Below are positions 13,101 through 22,764 of a DNA stretch of 60,000 nucleotides, one piece after another. How positions within the stretch are numbered: position 1 is the stretch's first letter; every line of letters starts with the position of its first letter. Both the position numbers and the translations under genes were made by a program. A model generated the notes under the pieces. The model made no database searches, was not told the origin of the DNA, and saw only the letters and a list, made by a program, of their open reading frames with translations. The DNA comes from Symsagittifera roscoffensis (Eukaryota > Xenacoelomorpha > Acoela > Convolutidae), in assembly GCF_963678635.1 (NCBI RefSeq), contig NC_087067.1:52818233-52878232 (forward strand), in the 5' to 3' direction.

Positions 13101-16100
13101 AGACTTCAAAAATCTCCGTCTTAGTATCAAGGCAACGCCCAATTCAAAATGAATACATAGTTCGACTTTCGTTTTAAGGACAAATCATGCAAACTGTCTT
13201 TGTAATAATCGAAACTGATAAACTGCCGATTCCCTTTTCTCGGGTTTTCCTATTCGATGGCCAAATGGTTAAGATCTTTAAGATTTTTGACACGAAGTAT
13301 CTATATCATATCCTGTCAAGAGATTGCCAAATAATTAATTGCATGATGGTCTTGCTAGATAACCAATATTCAAGACTCATTCAAAAAAAATTAAGACCGG
13401 AAAACTAGTTTTACTCCGCATGGTGGATCTAGATTTTATCAAGGGGGGGGGGGGTGGATTTTCAAAAATTAAGTCGACCAAATTTTTTTAGGTCGACCAA
13501 ATTGATTTTCTGAGCTCTCCCAAATCACTATGAAGACCCCATTTTGACCAAACTTTCTGCACCGCAGGCAAGTTTTTGAGAAAACAGGCAACAGGCCAAA
13601 AATGGCGTTTTTAGGCACTTTTTGGAAAATTTAGACCAAAAAATTGCGTTTTTTCGGCGCGCGCTCCCCCCTCAAAAAGAGTATAACATGGCGCCAAAGG
13701 CGCCTTTACAAAAAGTTTAGGGTCAGTCAGCCAAAAAGGGATATCTCAAAATAGTACAAAGGGGGGACCCTTTGGGTCGGCAGGGGGTCTAATCCCTGAG
13801 GGGGAGGAGCACACGACCCCCCGCCCCTTCCCTAAATCCGCCCCTGTTACTGCGTGTACTTTAGCGCTTCTCCTTATATCTCGACTTTGTTTTGCGAACA
13901 CGTCTGTTCTTCAATCATTTAGATCACAGAGCACGGTCTCTAATAACTCTACCATCTCATATATCATCCGGTCCAATTTATTTCCCCTGGGACCCCATAT
14001 AAGTCAGGGATAGACAGTGAAAGACAAGGCTGAACAAGACCTGTTCCTAATCCTCCCGTATCATACCACATACTCTATATCATCATATTACTAATCTGTT
14101 CACGCTCCTCTGCCCTTGTAATCTGCGTGAATGGATTTACAACTTGGGATCGACGGCACAGACCTGGTCTCACTCTGCATGTCTGATTGGAATCGCATAT
14201 TTGTTCGTGCTGTTATAAACCTGTCAAGTCAAACTAACTGACAGCTTCCTCTAATTCACAATAAAACCCCAAATTACTTACATGTAAAGTTTTTCATATC
14301 CATGCTGACAAAGAGAAATAATATCACCATATCATGGAAATAAAGAAAGTTTTGATGTTTTTCAACTGACTTACTGTGTGTTGTGAATGTGTAGATGAAG
14401 CAAGTGGAGGAGTACATGGGTCATCGGAAGTTACGACCCGATCTGCAAGTGAGAGTACATGAGTACTATGAGTACAAGTACAAGGGCAAGATGTTCGACG
14501 AGGAGGTCATTCTAGAGGAACTCAACGACTGTCTCAGAGAGGTAAGAACTCTTGGATCTCTTTTGATTGAACAGTCATGATTTCATGCAGCTTCAAAGCT
14601 CTTAAATTCTTTCACGCAAAAAATCTCTTCCAACGAGTTAATTCCACTACAAACATTTTTGAACAGAATACATATTTTCTCTCGTCGTTAAAAGTCTAAC
14701 ACTGATATAATTATTAACAAACCAACTGAGCCAATCGAAATTATTGTTTGGGACCCTCAAGCGTGCTAAATCTATCCAATGAAAACTGAAGGAATCTGCA
14801 TAAATTTTTTAACATTTCAAGAAGAATTTATGCCTGTCGCTTAGCAAAAAAACGAAAGGTTTTTAAATTGACTTAAAGCAAGCTTCGAAAACAGTTACTT
14901 TAATAAACAACGAAATTTTGTGCACTCCAAGATCTTCATTAAGTTTTAGTGATAGTAACAATACGATGTTACTGTATCTACGGAGTGTTCGTATGTGGTG
15001 ATGTTTAGGAGATCCTGAACTACAACTGTCGTGAGTTGGTGAACGTAGTGCCCTTCTTCCAGGGGGCGGATCCCCTCTTCGTCAGTGGAGTGGTGTCCAA
15101 ACTCAAGTTCGAAGTGTTCCAGCCGGGCGACCTCATCCTCAGCGAGGGCTCATTCGGCACCAAGATGTACTTCATCCAACAGGGCACAGTAGATGTGCTC
15201 TCTATGGACGATGACGTCATCGCACAACTCACAGACGGCGCATACTTCGGGGGTGAGCGAGGCTTAGAAGAGCAAACAAAAATGATTTCGCCGCATCTGC
15301 ATTTTTTCAACTTTGAGTATTTATGTGATGAGAAATAGATGCTGCCTCATACTATTAATGTTCTAGGAAGATGTAGATTGGAGGCAAAACTTTAATTATT
15401 TGGCTTGAGATTTTCCAGCAAAATACTCAATGCTGAAATGTTTTCACAAAGGTTGTGTTTTTCAAAACAAAACAAGACTGCTCGTATCAAGGCGGAATCA
15501 CAGAATGTTCCGATTGCAATTTAGTATCTATGGAACAGTTTGGAACAACTATAAAATATACAAATGGGTATGTTTCTTGTCTAGGAACGTGTTTATAAGA
15601 CCGAAAAGCTTTACTCCATTCAATTCAATTCAGAATGACTTCTGAGCTTGATTATTGGCCGCTTACTCTTTTCTAAATCGAAGTTCAATGCAAGTTTAAT
15701 ATACCAGATTGGCCAAATTAGCAATATACAAACAAGGAATCAATATTGCAATTTTGAACTTCTTAAATTCATGAAAATTAGTCACAAGTGAGCTATCAGT
15801 TTTTAAGTTTTGGTTGTACCCAAAAGTTCTGAAAAACAACTGGACTGAGCATTAATTTAATTGTTCTTGAAAAGCCAAAAAAAGTTTCAATTATTGTTCC
15901 GCTATTTTCGAAGAAACTGATGGAATAATTGTGCTCGGCTGGTTATTTTTCCAGACAAGTTTTGACTTTTCAACTAGCAATTTTTGACGGAATTTTTAAC
16001 ACTATTACTTTCTACAAAAATTGTTGTTTTGAGCTCAAAAATAAAAAAATAATTATTTACGTGAGATCAGAGTTATGGCGGTTTAAAGATTGATAAAATG

Positions 16101-19100
16101 GCCAATTTGTTACAATTAACGCACGGTATATTTCGCGCTAAGGCGTAAGCGGAGATTTATTCCGTCTCGGAAATGATTCCAAAAAGGTTGAAATAGACTA
16201 GTTGTCCTAATTGCTACGTTACTAGGAGCAAAATTGATCACTTTGTCCTTAATGCAGCGTGTGGGGGAAAATCTTCAGGTCTTGTTTTGTTTGTATTCTG
16301 TCCGCAGAAATGAAAAGTCCAACCGAGTACAAATATTTCATCCAATTTGAAACAAAAAAACTGAAGGCTTGTAAATTTTCAACGGATGACGTGAACGTTT
16401 TTTATTTGAATTGTGTGGTTTGACTTTTTGTTGTTCCGACTTTCGTAGCGAAAGTAACGGAATATTGGTAATCGGGGTGGGTTTTTTTTCCTCAGACAAT
16501 TTTCGATTTTTTCACTCGCCATTTTTGACGGATTTTTTAAAAAAATATATCATTAATATTAGCTGTGGTGAGCTTAAATTTGAAACAATATTTCACCTGT
16601 GATCATTTTTTGGGAGTTTCAAGCTATAGGGGTTGAAAGATTAACATTTTGGTCAATTTGGGACAATTACCGTTCGATATATTTTGCGCTATTAACGCGT
16701 AAGCGGAGAATTAATCCTTTTTAGAAACCGTTCAAATTGGTTCAAGGAAGCTCATATGCCATAATTCATTTGTTAATAAGAACGAAAATTATCATATTGT
16801 ACTTAATATGGCGTGTGGGGGATGTTTTTTTTTTTAAAATGTCATTTTTTTTAGTTCTAATTTTAATTTTTTTACATTCAAATTTTTCATGTTATTACTC
16901 TCCATAGAAATTAAAAGGCAGTCAAAACATTCAGGGCTTCATCCTTATACGAGCAGTCTTGTTTATTTTTGTGTTTCGTTATTTTCAAATCTCGGTTCGG
17001 CCATAGTTTCTTCAAGTTCATTTCAAGTTCTTTACTACTAAAGTAGTGCAATAAATGTCTCTAATCGTAACCTATCGGAAATCACAGCAGACAGAGAAAG
17101 CTTTTGCTGAGGATTCCATAACAGAGTATTCTTTAGCTGGTTTTGTTTTTGGTGGAACACGCTGTCTAGTACTTAAATAATGTAAAGTTAGTATGTAAAT
17201 AATGTAAGTTAAAGTTAGTATCACTGCTTTATGCTCCGACGTTTTTTTTTTTAAAAAAACGACATAATATTTTTGTTAGGGTAGTTTTTTTTCTTCGGAA
17301 AAACTTCGGCTTTTTAACTAACCAATGTTGACGGAATTTATTTATATAAATTAAAAAGTATTGTTGTCTTGAGCTCAAATTTGAAAAAATAATTCACCTG
17401 TGAGGATTTTTGTAATATAATGGTGTTTCAAAAGATTGCCAATTTGGAACAATCAACGCGCGATATAGTTCGCGCTATTAACGCGTCAATGGAGATTTAA
17501 ACTGTCTTCTCCCGTCTGCTACAATTTGATTTGAGGCATGCTATTTGATCACTTTGATACTCTGATATATGCAAAAAGTATCATTTTGTACTTTACACAT
17601 CATTTTGGGGAATGAGCTACCAAAAAATATCTGTAAAACTTTTTTAAAAATGTTTCATTAATTTTTTCAAAGCGAATGATAGTTCAAGGACCTTAAAAGA
17701 CAGTCGGGACATTTAGGGCTTCACCCTGATACGTGCAATCTTGTATTCATTCAACAGTCATTTATACTGCCTCAAGTATAACTCGTGGTGGTCATGTATA
17801 TTATCAAATTGAAGCTTTTTTTGGTTGTGGTTGGAATTCCAGAAAAATTCAAACCCTGTCTCGGTGATAATACAAATTGGCGAGACTTGTGTAGATTCAT
17901 GAATGACTGAAAAAACATATTTACAATCTAGTTCTACTGCATTTTAAATGTTATGCTTAGCCTAAAAAAATCACAAAAAGACATGGAAAAAATGGGAAAA
18001 AAAATTAAATAAAAAAAATGATTTTTTAAAACAGCTCTTTGTTACTTCACTGTGGTCTTTAAAAACTGTGCTACTAGCACAGCAACCTTCTATCGTTGCT
18101 TTCTTTTCCAGAGATCTGTCTGCTGACCAAGTGTAGAAGGACAGCCTCTATCAGGGCAGAGTCCTACTGTAATCTGTACTCGCTGGAGGTGGAGGACTTC
18201 AATGATGTCGTCAGGGAGTTCCCGGAGGTCAGGGACAAGATGGAACAGGTATGCAGACACACATTGTATAATTAAATTTAAGCATCGCCGATGACCTTAC
18301 TCACACATTCATGTCAACCCTAAGTTCGAGCGATTAGAGCGTGCGAGTTGCCGTTATGATAGGAGAAATTTTATTGAATCCGAGAGAAAACTAAGATTTA
18401 CGCCAGGAAAATTAGTTTTGGAGCTTCCTACAGGATTTCTTTGACGACTTAAGTTTAAAAAAACATTATGAGGCCAAATTCTGCACTAGATAGGCGCTCA
18501 ATTTGGTGTCTTTATGTTCCTGGAATCCAGAGACAAGTCTTTAAACATGTTCTTAAATGTAAATGGATTCCAGTTACAAAATTTTTGTGGATTCACAATA
18601 CAAATATCTGCAGCTTAAATTTTGTCGGCTCATTTGCTCTGTCGCGTATTCCACAACAAGCGATAAGGGAATATAGCTAGTTGTTCTGGATTCCACAACT
18701 GGTCGCGGATTCCGCAAAATGTAATTGGATTCCGCAATTGTTCGCGGATTCCGCAAAATGTAAGTTGATTTCACATTGAATGGAACTCAAAAAATTTGTA
18801 AGCGAAATCCACAAATGTAAGCGGATTGCGCAAATTTTAAGTCCATTCCGCATTTTTATTTTATGCTGAGCCACCAGCGGATTTAGGAGGGAGGGGTGGC
18901 TATGGACGCCCTTTCATCAGGGTTTCGAACCCCTGCTCTGAACTTGTATCTGAATACCAAAAAAGCTCTCTTCAGTACCTTGCTATTGTACGCAATAGCT
19001 TTTTTTTTATTTAGGACAGAAAAAAGTCGTTTATGTGCCTCAGTTTTATTGATTTTATTTTCACTCTGAATTTTTGAGCTTTGATATTGTAAGAGTTGGC

Positions 19101-21352
19101 GTTCCATATTCGTTGGAGAATCTCGTTCATATTATCATATCATTCAAACTATTTTCAAGTGGCTATAAACATGTCTGAAGTACTTATTGAGCTATCTCCC
19201 CCCCACGCGAGAATGGGGGGGGGGGAGATTGCTCAATTGATCATTTTTTAATGAACTTTGTCGGAATTTTCTGCGTTTTTTATGGTTTTTTGTCGGAGTT
19301 TTCTGAGCTTCTTGCACGACAAACGTCTATTCTTGGTTAAAGCTGACATTTATTTAGGTTGCGAGACTGCGGCTGACGCAGTTGGGGAGGAAGCCGAGTC
19401 AGGTGTTCCTGAAGAGCAAGTTCAAGCCCCACTCCCTCATCAACAGCCTCATCCTAAACACACACTCCAACATGAGAAGTCATGACAACAACAACAACAA
19501 TAACAACAGTGACAACGATAACTCGGATGGGGAAACACACGACGTCCACATTAATGTGAGTAGAAATAACTATTCCATCTGAATGGCTGCAGAACCCACA
19601 CAAAACCTAAGATTGGAAGCTGACTCCGAGCTGAACATTTTAAACCAGGGAAGCAATATTGAATTTTGGATCCGAAATGTTGTTTTTCCTATAACAAATT
19701 TGATTAAAGATTGAGACTTTGTTGCTGCCCCAACAGATCAGCAAATTGTATTTTGAGATTCAGAAACTCAAAAAATGTGAAATCTTTTGTAAGAGGACTT
19801 TTCTTATTTTAAGAGGATTTTTCTGATGTGGCTAAGCTGTCAATCGATAGGTCAATGGTTCGAGACCTACCATGACATGAGCTGGTTGTCTGCGGTTGAG
19901 GCAAAATTCTCACAACTAAAAACTGATCAAAAAACGCATGTAGTTTTAAACAGGGACACAACATTGGTTGCTCCTTTGTTCCTTCTGTTCCTTCAATGTG
20001 GATAGGTGGTCTTCATTTTAAGCTTACTTGTTCACTTGTTCTAATATGCAATTTCGTTCAACAATTCAATGAGTTTAAGTGTTTTGGTGTTGTAGGATGA
20101 ACTGGTGAGCAATGTGGCCCGTTTGACCATGCGCAAGCTGTCTGTTCTGCTGGAGAGCACCCACCCCTCTGGCTGCAGCCCCACCAGAACCAACAACAGC
20201 TCCGGACACTCCTCCGCCGCCGGAACTCACGCCAACAATAACAACAACACCATTAGTCCAAAGCTAGCCAAATCACCGAAGCAGGGTTGGTGAAAAAATA
20301 AACCCAAAATAAGAGCCCATTTTCAAAAATTGTGTCGTGTTTTTTTTATAGTGAGTGTACAAAATTGATTTTCTTAGCTTTTCCGAAACACTTTTCCGAA
20401 ACTAAATTTGAAAACCCATTGAATGCCTTTCCTGAAAATTTTTGAAAAGCCTTTCCTGAAAAATTGGCCTGCGCTCCTACAGTACGCCAAGTTTAGAGTT
20501 GATCGACCAAAAAAGAATGCCAGAAAATGCTACCAAAGAAGGGTCGTTCTTTCACTATTATCGCTCCTGTTGTTAACTGTTATAAAGGATTCCAAAGGGT
20601 GGCAAAGAGCTCAAGTTCCTAGGCGTCTGCCCCAGTCGTACCACTTGAACCCGTTCTAATTTTCATCATGCTATCCTAAAATTCTGTTCACCAATTTTTT
20701 TACGGAGGTAATCAAACTTTGTTAGCAATTTCTTTTATCAAATACAAAAATCATTGGAAAAGCATGTTTACCCCCCCCCCCCTTTGTTTATTCACCAGGT
20801 AACCACTTCACATGCCACGCCAAAGTAGACCACTGTGACACCATTCTGGAATCAGAGTGCGGCAGTGGAGAACAGATGAGCCAGAGTCTCATTTCCAGCC
20901 ACAGACACAGTAATGCTGCAGACCACACTGACCAAGAAGTAGAGGGTGGTAGAAGCAGTCAAGTTGGTGCCAAAATGTACAGTGGAACTGCTTATGCAGA
21001 CAACGGGTTTGATGACACTATCTGCGAAGACCCCATCGATGATGACGACATCGACATTGACTTGGATTTCGGCAATGCAGAAAACTTCGATGATTTCTGC
21101 GACGATGCTGATGATGATGAAAATACAGAAGCAGATGTCATTAGTGACGCAGTTATTAGAGAAATGAAAAGCATGTTGAATAGCGGGGGCCAAGTTAATG
21201 ACTCATCGGCACCGAATACTCATGAACAAACTGAAGATCTTGATGATCAAAATAAGAACACAGTAGATGAGTATTCGCAGTTTCACCTCAGCCCAAGTTG
21301 TCCCACCTTCCTCGGTATTAGACAGCAAAGCACAGACTCAAGCAATATATAG
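947..21352 (+). CDS. HCN: HCN-type cyclic-nucleotide-gated cation channel gene (3' ten coding exons)
   Basis: The ten coding exons are 947-1157, 3575-3796, 4904-5053, 8733-8951, 14395-14541, 15009-15252, 18112-18248, 19358-19555, 20096-20285 and 20799-21352. Joined, they stay in one frame and give about 757 residues from within S1 to the stop. HCN channels are tetrameric plasma-membrane cation channels opened by hyperpolarisation and tuned by cAMP. What shows it: an S4 with regularly spaced Arg/Lys and a serine break, the CIGYG selectivity filter, the SSRRQY segment after S6, a C-linker, and a cyclic-nucleotide-binding domain with FGEICLL and RRTAS. The 219 and 147 nt exons equal the vertebrate HCN exon lengths I recall. 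The N-terminus and the start of S1 are upstream of the window, so the gene is partial here. Which HCN paralogue it is cannot be said. Confidence 0.93.
1158..3574. other. HCN intron
   Basis: AT-rich. It contains a C-run at 2935-2955 and, near 2120-2190, a short stretch (ACAAGTCTGCTCATATCAGGGC) that resembles the reversed 3' end of the Helentron-like family and a similar scrap at 50,722. No gene seen. Confidence 0.5.
3575..3796 (+). CDS. HCN: HCN exon: S3-S4 voltage sensor
   Basis: The acceptor is CTCTTTTCCAG and the donor GAT/GTGAGT, giving 74 codons in phase 0. It begins [10 protein letters not shown], then the S3 helix with [14 protein letters not shown], then S4 with basic residues every third position and a serine in the middle ([19 protein letters not shown]). 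That serine break in the charge ladder is characteristic of HCN channels. It ends ATQWED at the S4-S5 linker. Confidence 0.92.
3797..4903. other. HCN intron
   Basis: AT-rich intron of about 1.1 kb ending in a GT-rich stretch and GTTGTAG. Nothing beyond the splice signals was recognised. Confidence 0.5.
4904..5053 (+). CDS. HCN: HCN exon: S4-S5 linker and S5
   Basis: The acceptor is GTTGTAG. The exon has 50 codons, starting [14 protein letters not shown] and running through S5 ([18 protein letters not shown]) into the outer pore DFPPDSWV. The donor is AAG/GTACAC, a weak +4 to +6 match, but the join to the next exon (GLK then DSEWEEQYS) fits the family. Confidence 0.9.
5275..5852 (-). mobile_element. 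Fragment of the giant retroelement family: 5' LTR plus 168 bp of internal sequence
   Basis: The LTR is 5443-5852 (410 bp, minus strand). Reading on the minus strand it starts TGAAACC, ends AACTCA-like, and is followed directly by TCTGGTGCGACC, the putative primer-binding site of the full element at 28,751. Similarity to the internal region then continues to 5275 and stops abruptly (element position 28,918). The rest of the element is missing. No target duplication could be matched, so this is a truncated or rearranged insertion inside an HCN intron, antisense to the gene. Confidence 0.85.
6180..6370. repeat. Fragment of the hAT-like MITE family
   Basis: TTTTTTTTCGGCGCGC, GGCGCCT and the following GTCAAGCAACTGGCAAAAAA resemble the interior of the MITE at 13,419-13,846. 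The ends are not recognisable. Confidence 0.4.
6839..7350 (+). repeat. Hairpin-ended dispersed repeat, copy A1 (Helentron-like, non-autonomous)
   Basis: It starts TTCGGACTTTCGATACGA, contains the family core ATTAACGCGCGATATATT with TCGCGC and ACGCGTAAGCGGAGA, and ends in a perfect hairpin CAGGGC-TTC-GCCCTG (7316-7330) followed by ATACGAGCAGTCTTGTTTG. No coding sequence. A hairpin near each end, no terminal inverted repeats and a fixed 3' tail suggest a Helitron/Helentron-type rolling-circle element. That is an inference. Confidence 0.6.
7896..8400 (+). repeat. Hairpin-ended dispersed repeat, copy A2
   Basis: Same family as A1. The 5' end is diverged, but the TTTGTGCTCGGG, AACGCGCGATATATTT and CAGGGCTTCGCCCTG blocks are present and in order. 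The 3' tail reads ATAAGATCATCTTGTTTG. It lies 0.55 kb after A1 in the same intron and orientation. Confidence 0.6.
8733..8951 (+). CDS. HCN: HCN exon: pore loop and S6
   Basis: This 219 nt exon lies between a TGTAG acceptor and AAG/GTAGTA. It encodes the pore helix ([13 protein letters not shown]), the CIGYG filter, S6 ([20 protein letters not shown]) and SSRRQYTEK at the start of the C-linker. The GYG filter with the preceding CI is the HCN signature. Confidence 0.95.
8952..13418. other. HCN intron, AT-rich stretch with degenerate short repeats
   Basis: No gene. A motif like TTGTATGATAAGCAT recurs on both strands near 10,090, 10,270, 10,300, 11,000, 12,510 and 12,700. The sentence-like block TATGGACATCAACCTGGGT (11,080) recurs diverged at 12,740. 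AGTACTG-containing repeats lie at 11,660-11,745. Probably old transposon debris; no family could be named. Confidence 0.4.
13419..13846. mobile_element. hAT-like MITE, 428 bp
   Basis: The left end CATGGTGGATCTAG and the right end CTAAATCCGCCCCTG are degenerate inverted repeats. A G-run follows the left end and C-runs precede the right end. Flanks are TTACTCCG (13,411-13,418) and TTACTGCG (13,847-13,854), a 7/8 match, as expected for an 8 bp target duplication. No transposase. hAT is inferred from the 8 bp duplication and CAG..CTG-like ends. Confidence 0.7.
13847..14394. other. HCN intron, less AT-rich stretch
   Basis: From about 13,850 to 14,260 the base composition is nearer balance than in the surrounding intron. 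It might be an old LTR or other insertion, but no ends, duplication or coding frame could be found. Confidence 0.25.
14395..14541 (+). CDS. HCN: HCN exon: C-linker
   Basis: This is a 147 nt, phase 0 exon encoding [18 protein letters not shown] through [14 protein letters not shown] to LNDCLRE. It forms the first helices of the C-linker that transmit cAMP binding to the gate. The ATG at its first codon is internal, not a start. Donor GAG/GTAAGA. Confidence 0.93.
15009..15252 (+). CDS. HCN: HCN exon: end of C-linker and first half of the cyclic-nucleotide-binding domain
   Basis: 81 codons plus one base. It encodes [17 protein letters not shown], then the beta-roll with [11 protein letters not shown] and KMYFIQQG, and ends in DGAYFG. 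The phosphate-binding cassette is split by the intron: the last G joins AG of the next exon to make the conserved Glu of FGEICLL. Donor GGTGAGC. Confidence 0.93.
15469..15510 (-). repeat. Reversed 3' end of the hairpin-ended repeat
   Basis: AACAAGACTGCTCGTATCAA is the reverse complement of the family 3' tail. Only the tail is recognisable. Confidence 0.35.
15895..16270 (+). repeat. Hairpin-ended dispersed repeat, copy A3 (3'-truncated)
   Basis: It begins GTTCCGCTATTTTCGAAG and carries the TTGTGCTCGG, AATTAACGCACGGTATATTT and GTGTGGGGG blocks. The terminal CAGGGC hairpin is missing, so the copy is incomplete. Confidence 0.5.
16431..16964 (+). repeat. Hairpin-ended dispersed repeat, copy A4
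   Basis: The start is TTGTTCCGACTTTCGTAGCG with an inverted repeat CTTTCG/CGAAAG inside TTCCG/CGGAA. The 3' tail is ATACGAGCAGTCTTGTTT, with the terminal hairpin decayed (CAGGGCTTCATCCTT). Full length. Confidence 0.6.
17234..17745 (+). repeat. Hairpin-ended dispersed repeat, copy A5
   Basis: Same family, more diverged. AATCAACGCGCGATATAGTT, TCGCGCTATTAACGCGT and AGGGCTTCACCCTGATACG are all present in order. It lies 0.27 kb downstream of A4 and in the same orientation. Confidence 0.55.
18112..18248 (+). CDS. HCN: HCN exon: second half of the cyclic-nucleotide-binding domain
   Basis: Acceptor TTCTTTTCCAG; 2 bases plus 45 codons. It encodes [16 protein letters not shown], containing the Arg that contacts the cyclic phosphate and the hydrophobic pocket, then [16 protein letters not shown] and the C-helix start [10 protein letters not shown]. 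Donor CAG/GTATGC. Confidence 0.93.
18555..18865. repeat. Degenerate tandem repeat (GGATTCCGCAAAATGTAA-like unit)
   Basis: A unit of roughly 18-25 bp built on GGATTCCGCAA or GGATTCACAA recurs about ten times with drift, for example TCGCGGATTCCGCAAAATG twice near 18,703 and 18,745. It lies in an HCN intron with no coding sense. Confidence 0.55.
18875..18930. repeat. Left end of a hAT-like MITE
   Basis: CAGCGGATTTAGGAGGGAGG matches the inverse of the right terminus of the 13,419 MITE (CCTAAATCCGCCCCTG). No partner end was found. Confidence 0.35.
19358..19555 (+). CDS. HCN: HCN exon: post-CNBD, Asn-rich
   Basis: 66 codons, phase 0, between TATTTAG and AAT/GTGAGT. It opens [20 protein letters not shown], the end of the C-helix region, then a basic stretch and a run of seven Asn followed by a Ser/Asp/Asn-rich tail. 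Such low-complexity tails are normal in HCN C-termini, so sequence identity to any named region is not expected. Confidence 0.82.
20096..20285 (+). CDS. HCN: HCN exon: C-terminal tail
   Basis: 63 codons plus one base after GTTGTAG. It encodes [20 protein letters not shown] and a Ser/Asn/Thr-rich stretch to KSPKQ. The end is set by phase: the next exon starts with two bases of a Gly codon, which fits CAGG/GTTGGT at 20286. That donor is weak at +3 to +5. If unspliced, the frame stops at TGA a few codons later. Confidence 0.75.
20340..20660. repeat. Decayed MITE-related sequence in HCN intron
   Basis: AAATTGATTTTCTTAGCTTTTCC and GATCGACCAAAAAAG resemble parts of the 13,419 and 22,100 elements. 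The ends are lost. A 12-base C-run at 20,771 lies near the next acceptor. Confidence 0.3.
20799..21352 (+). CDS. HCN: HCN last exon: acidic C-terminus and stop
   Basis: Acceptor TTCACCAG after a C-run and T-rich tract. The frame, entered at phase 1, reads [14 protein letters not shown] and continues about 184 codons to TAG at 21350. It is very acidic: two Asp/Glu-rich blocks near 21,020-21,130, followed by Ser/Gln-rich sequence. Nothing in it matches a named domain I know. Its link to the channel rests on splice phase and distance. No clear AATAAA was seen close downstream. Confidence 0.72.
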
Positions 21353-22099
21353 ATTTTATGTGAACACCTGTTGAAAATTAAGTAATTCATTTTTTTCTAG
21401 TTTTCGAGAAAAATTTTAGTTTCTGATTTTGTTTAATTGATTAATTAGCAAAATATGATGAAAATTTGAAAAACTATGCTAGCTTTTTGTTTACTAAACG
21501 GTTCACTATTATAGATATATCTTTTATCAAGACAACTTAAGCAACGGATTGCTCAAAATATATATGTGCAAATTTAATATGCACATGGATATTAATATAA
21601 TGGCATTTTTATAGAATTAGCCTTTAAAAAATACTGACTGAAAATATTTAATTTTTTAAGAACCGAAAACTAATTCATACCCGACTCGAGGTTTCTCTGA
21701 AAACCTCGCTGCCGTGCGAATGCCACTCTAACTTTGCTTTATTTCAAGCTGTTTTTGAGCAGACACTATCATCAAGAAAATTAAAATTTTGAGGTAAAAA
21801 AAAAGTTGGCGATTTGAAGATGCCAAAAAACGTATTTTCTCGAGAGAGCGGATTGTCACAAAAAAAAAATTGTGACTTTTTTAGTTCGGTCAATTTGATT
21901 TTACAAAAACTTTTGAAAATTAAAGTTTTCAAAACATGATCTTGCGGGGCATATTTTGATTGGTTTTGACCAAATAGTTAGATTTTTTTTTTGGCAAATG
22001 CTTCCCCTGAAAGTGTTTCTCGACGCTAAAAAAGCGTTTTAAAAAACTTGATTGTTCCACCAAAATTGGATGTCGTAAAAAGCAACTATAAGATGATGG
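21353..22099. other. 3' flank of HCN
   Basis: Presumably 3' UTR and intergenic sequence. No obvious polyadenylation hexamer was picked out and no gene was seen. Confidence 0.4.
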
Positions 22100-22531
22100 C
22101 AGTGGCGTGCGCAGAAATTTTTCTAGGCGGGGGGGGGGGGGGGCGGTCTTCTGAAAAATTTGGAAAATTTTGCCGATCTCTTTTATAGATCGACCAATTT
22201 GATTTAACGACCTCTACCAAAATAGTATAAGTACCCTATTTTATGAAACATTTTGTCAAAAACAGGCCAAAAACAGCGTGTTTTTTTTGTCAAAAAGTTG
22301 GCCAAAAAAGGCGTGTTTAGGCAGTTTTTGGAAAATTTTGACCAAAATTCAAGCTTCCCCATCAAAATTAGTCATATTGGAGCCGAAGGCGCCTTAAGAA
22401 CATTTTCAGGTTGTTCAGCAAAAAATGGATGTCATAAAGTTATACCAAAGTGGGTAACCTTTGGAAAAATTTGGCAACCGGGGTTGAGGGAAGAGGCGGT
22501 CGCGCCGCCCCCCCCCCTCGGCACGCTACTG
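22100..22531. mobile_element. hAT-like MITE, 432 bp
   Basis: The left end CAGTGGCGTGCGCAG and the right end CTCGGCACGCTACTG are inverted repeats (12 of 15 positions agree). A 14-base G-run follows the left end and a C-run precedes the right. Flanks GATGATGG and GATGATAG form an 8 bp target duplication with one change. The interior is related to the 13,419 element although the termini differ. No transposase is encoded. Confidence 0.78.
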
Positions 22532-22764
22532 GATGATAGTGTAAAGTCACGTCTCCTGAAAGAAAAAAAGAAAAAATATATTTATTCAAACAAAGTAATC
22601 CCAATTTGAGATTTGAAAATCAAAAATTTATCGGGAAGAAACTAGGAAAGAACAGGCAATAGTATCAACAGAACATCTAAGCCCTTGCCCTTAAATTTTT
22701 ATAGGTTATTATTATTTGTACCCTGCTATATTTTTATTTATATGTTCTGCTAAACCATCATTTT

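Noticed and set aside
12818-13177. 119-codon + frame in intron
   Set aside because: Composition of non-coding AT-rich DNA; no motif.
22253-22609. 118-codon + frame
   Set aside because: It lies across the hAT-like MITE, ends in low complexity and is absent from the related MITE at 13,419.
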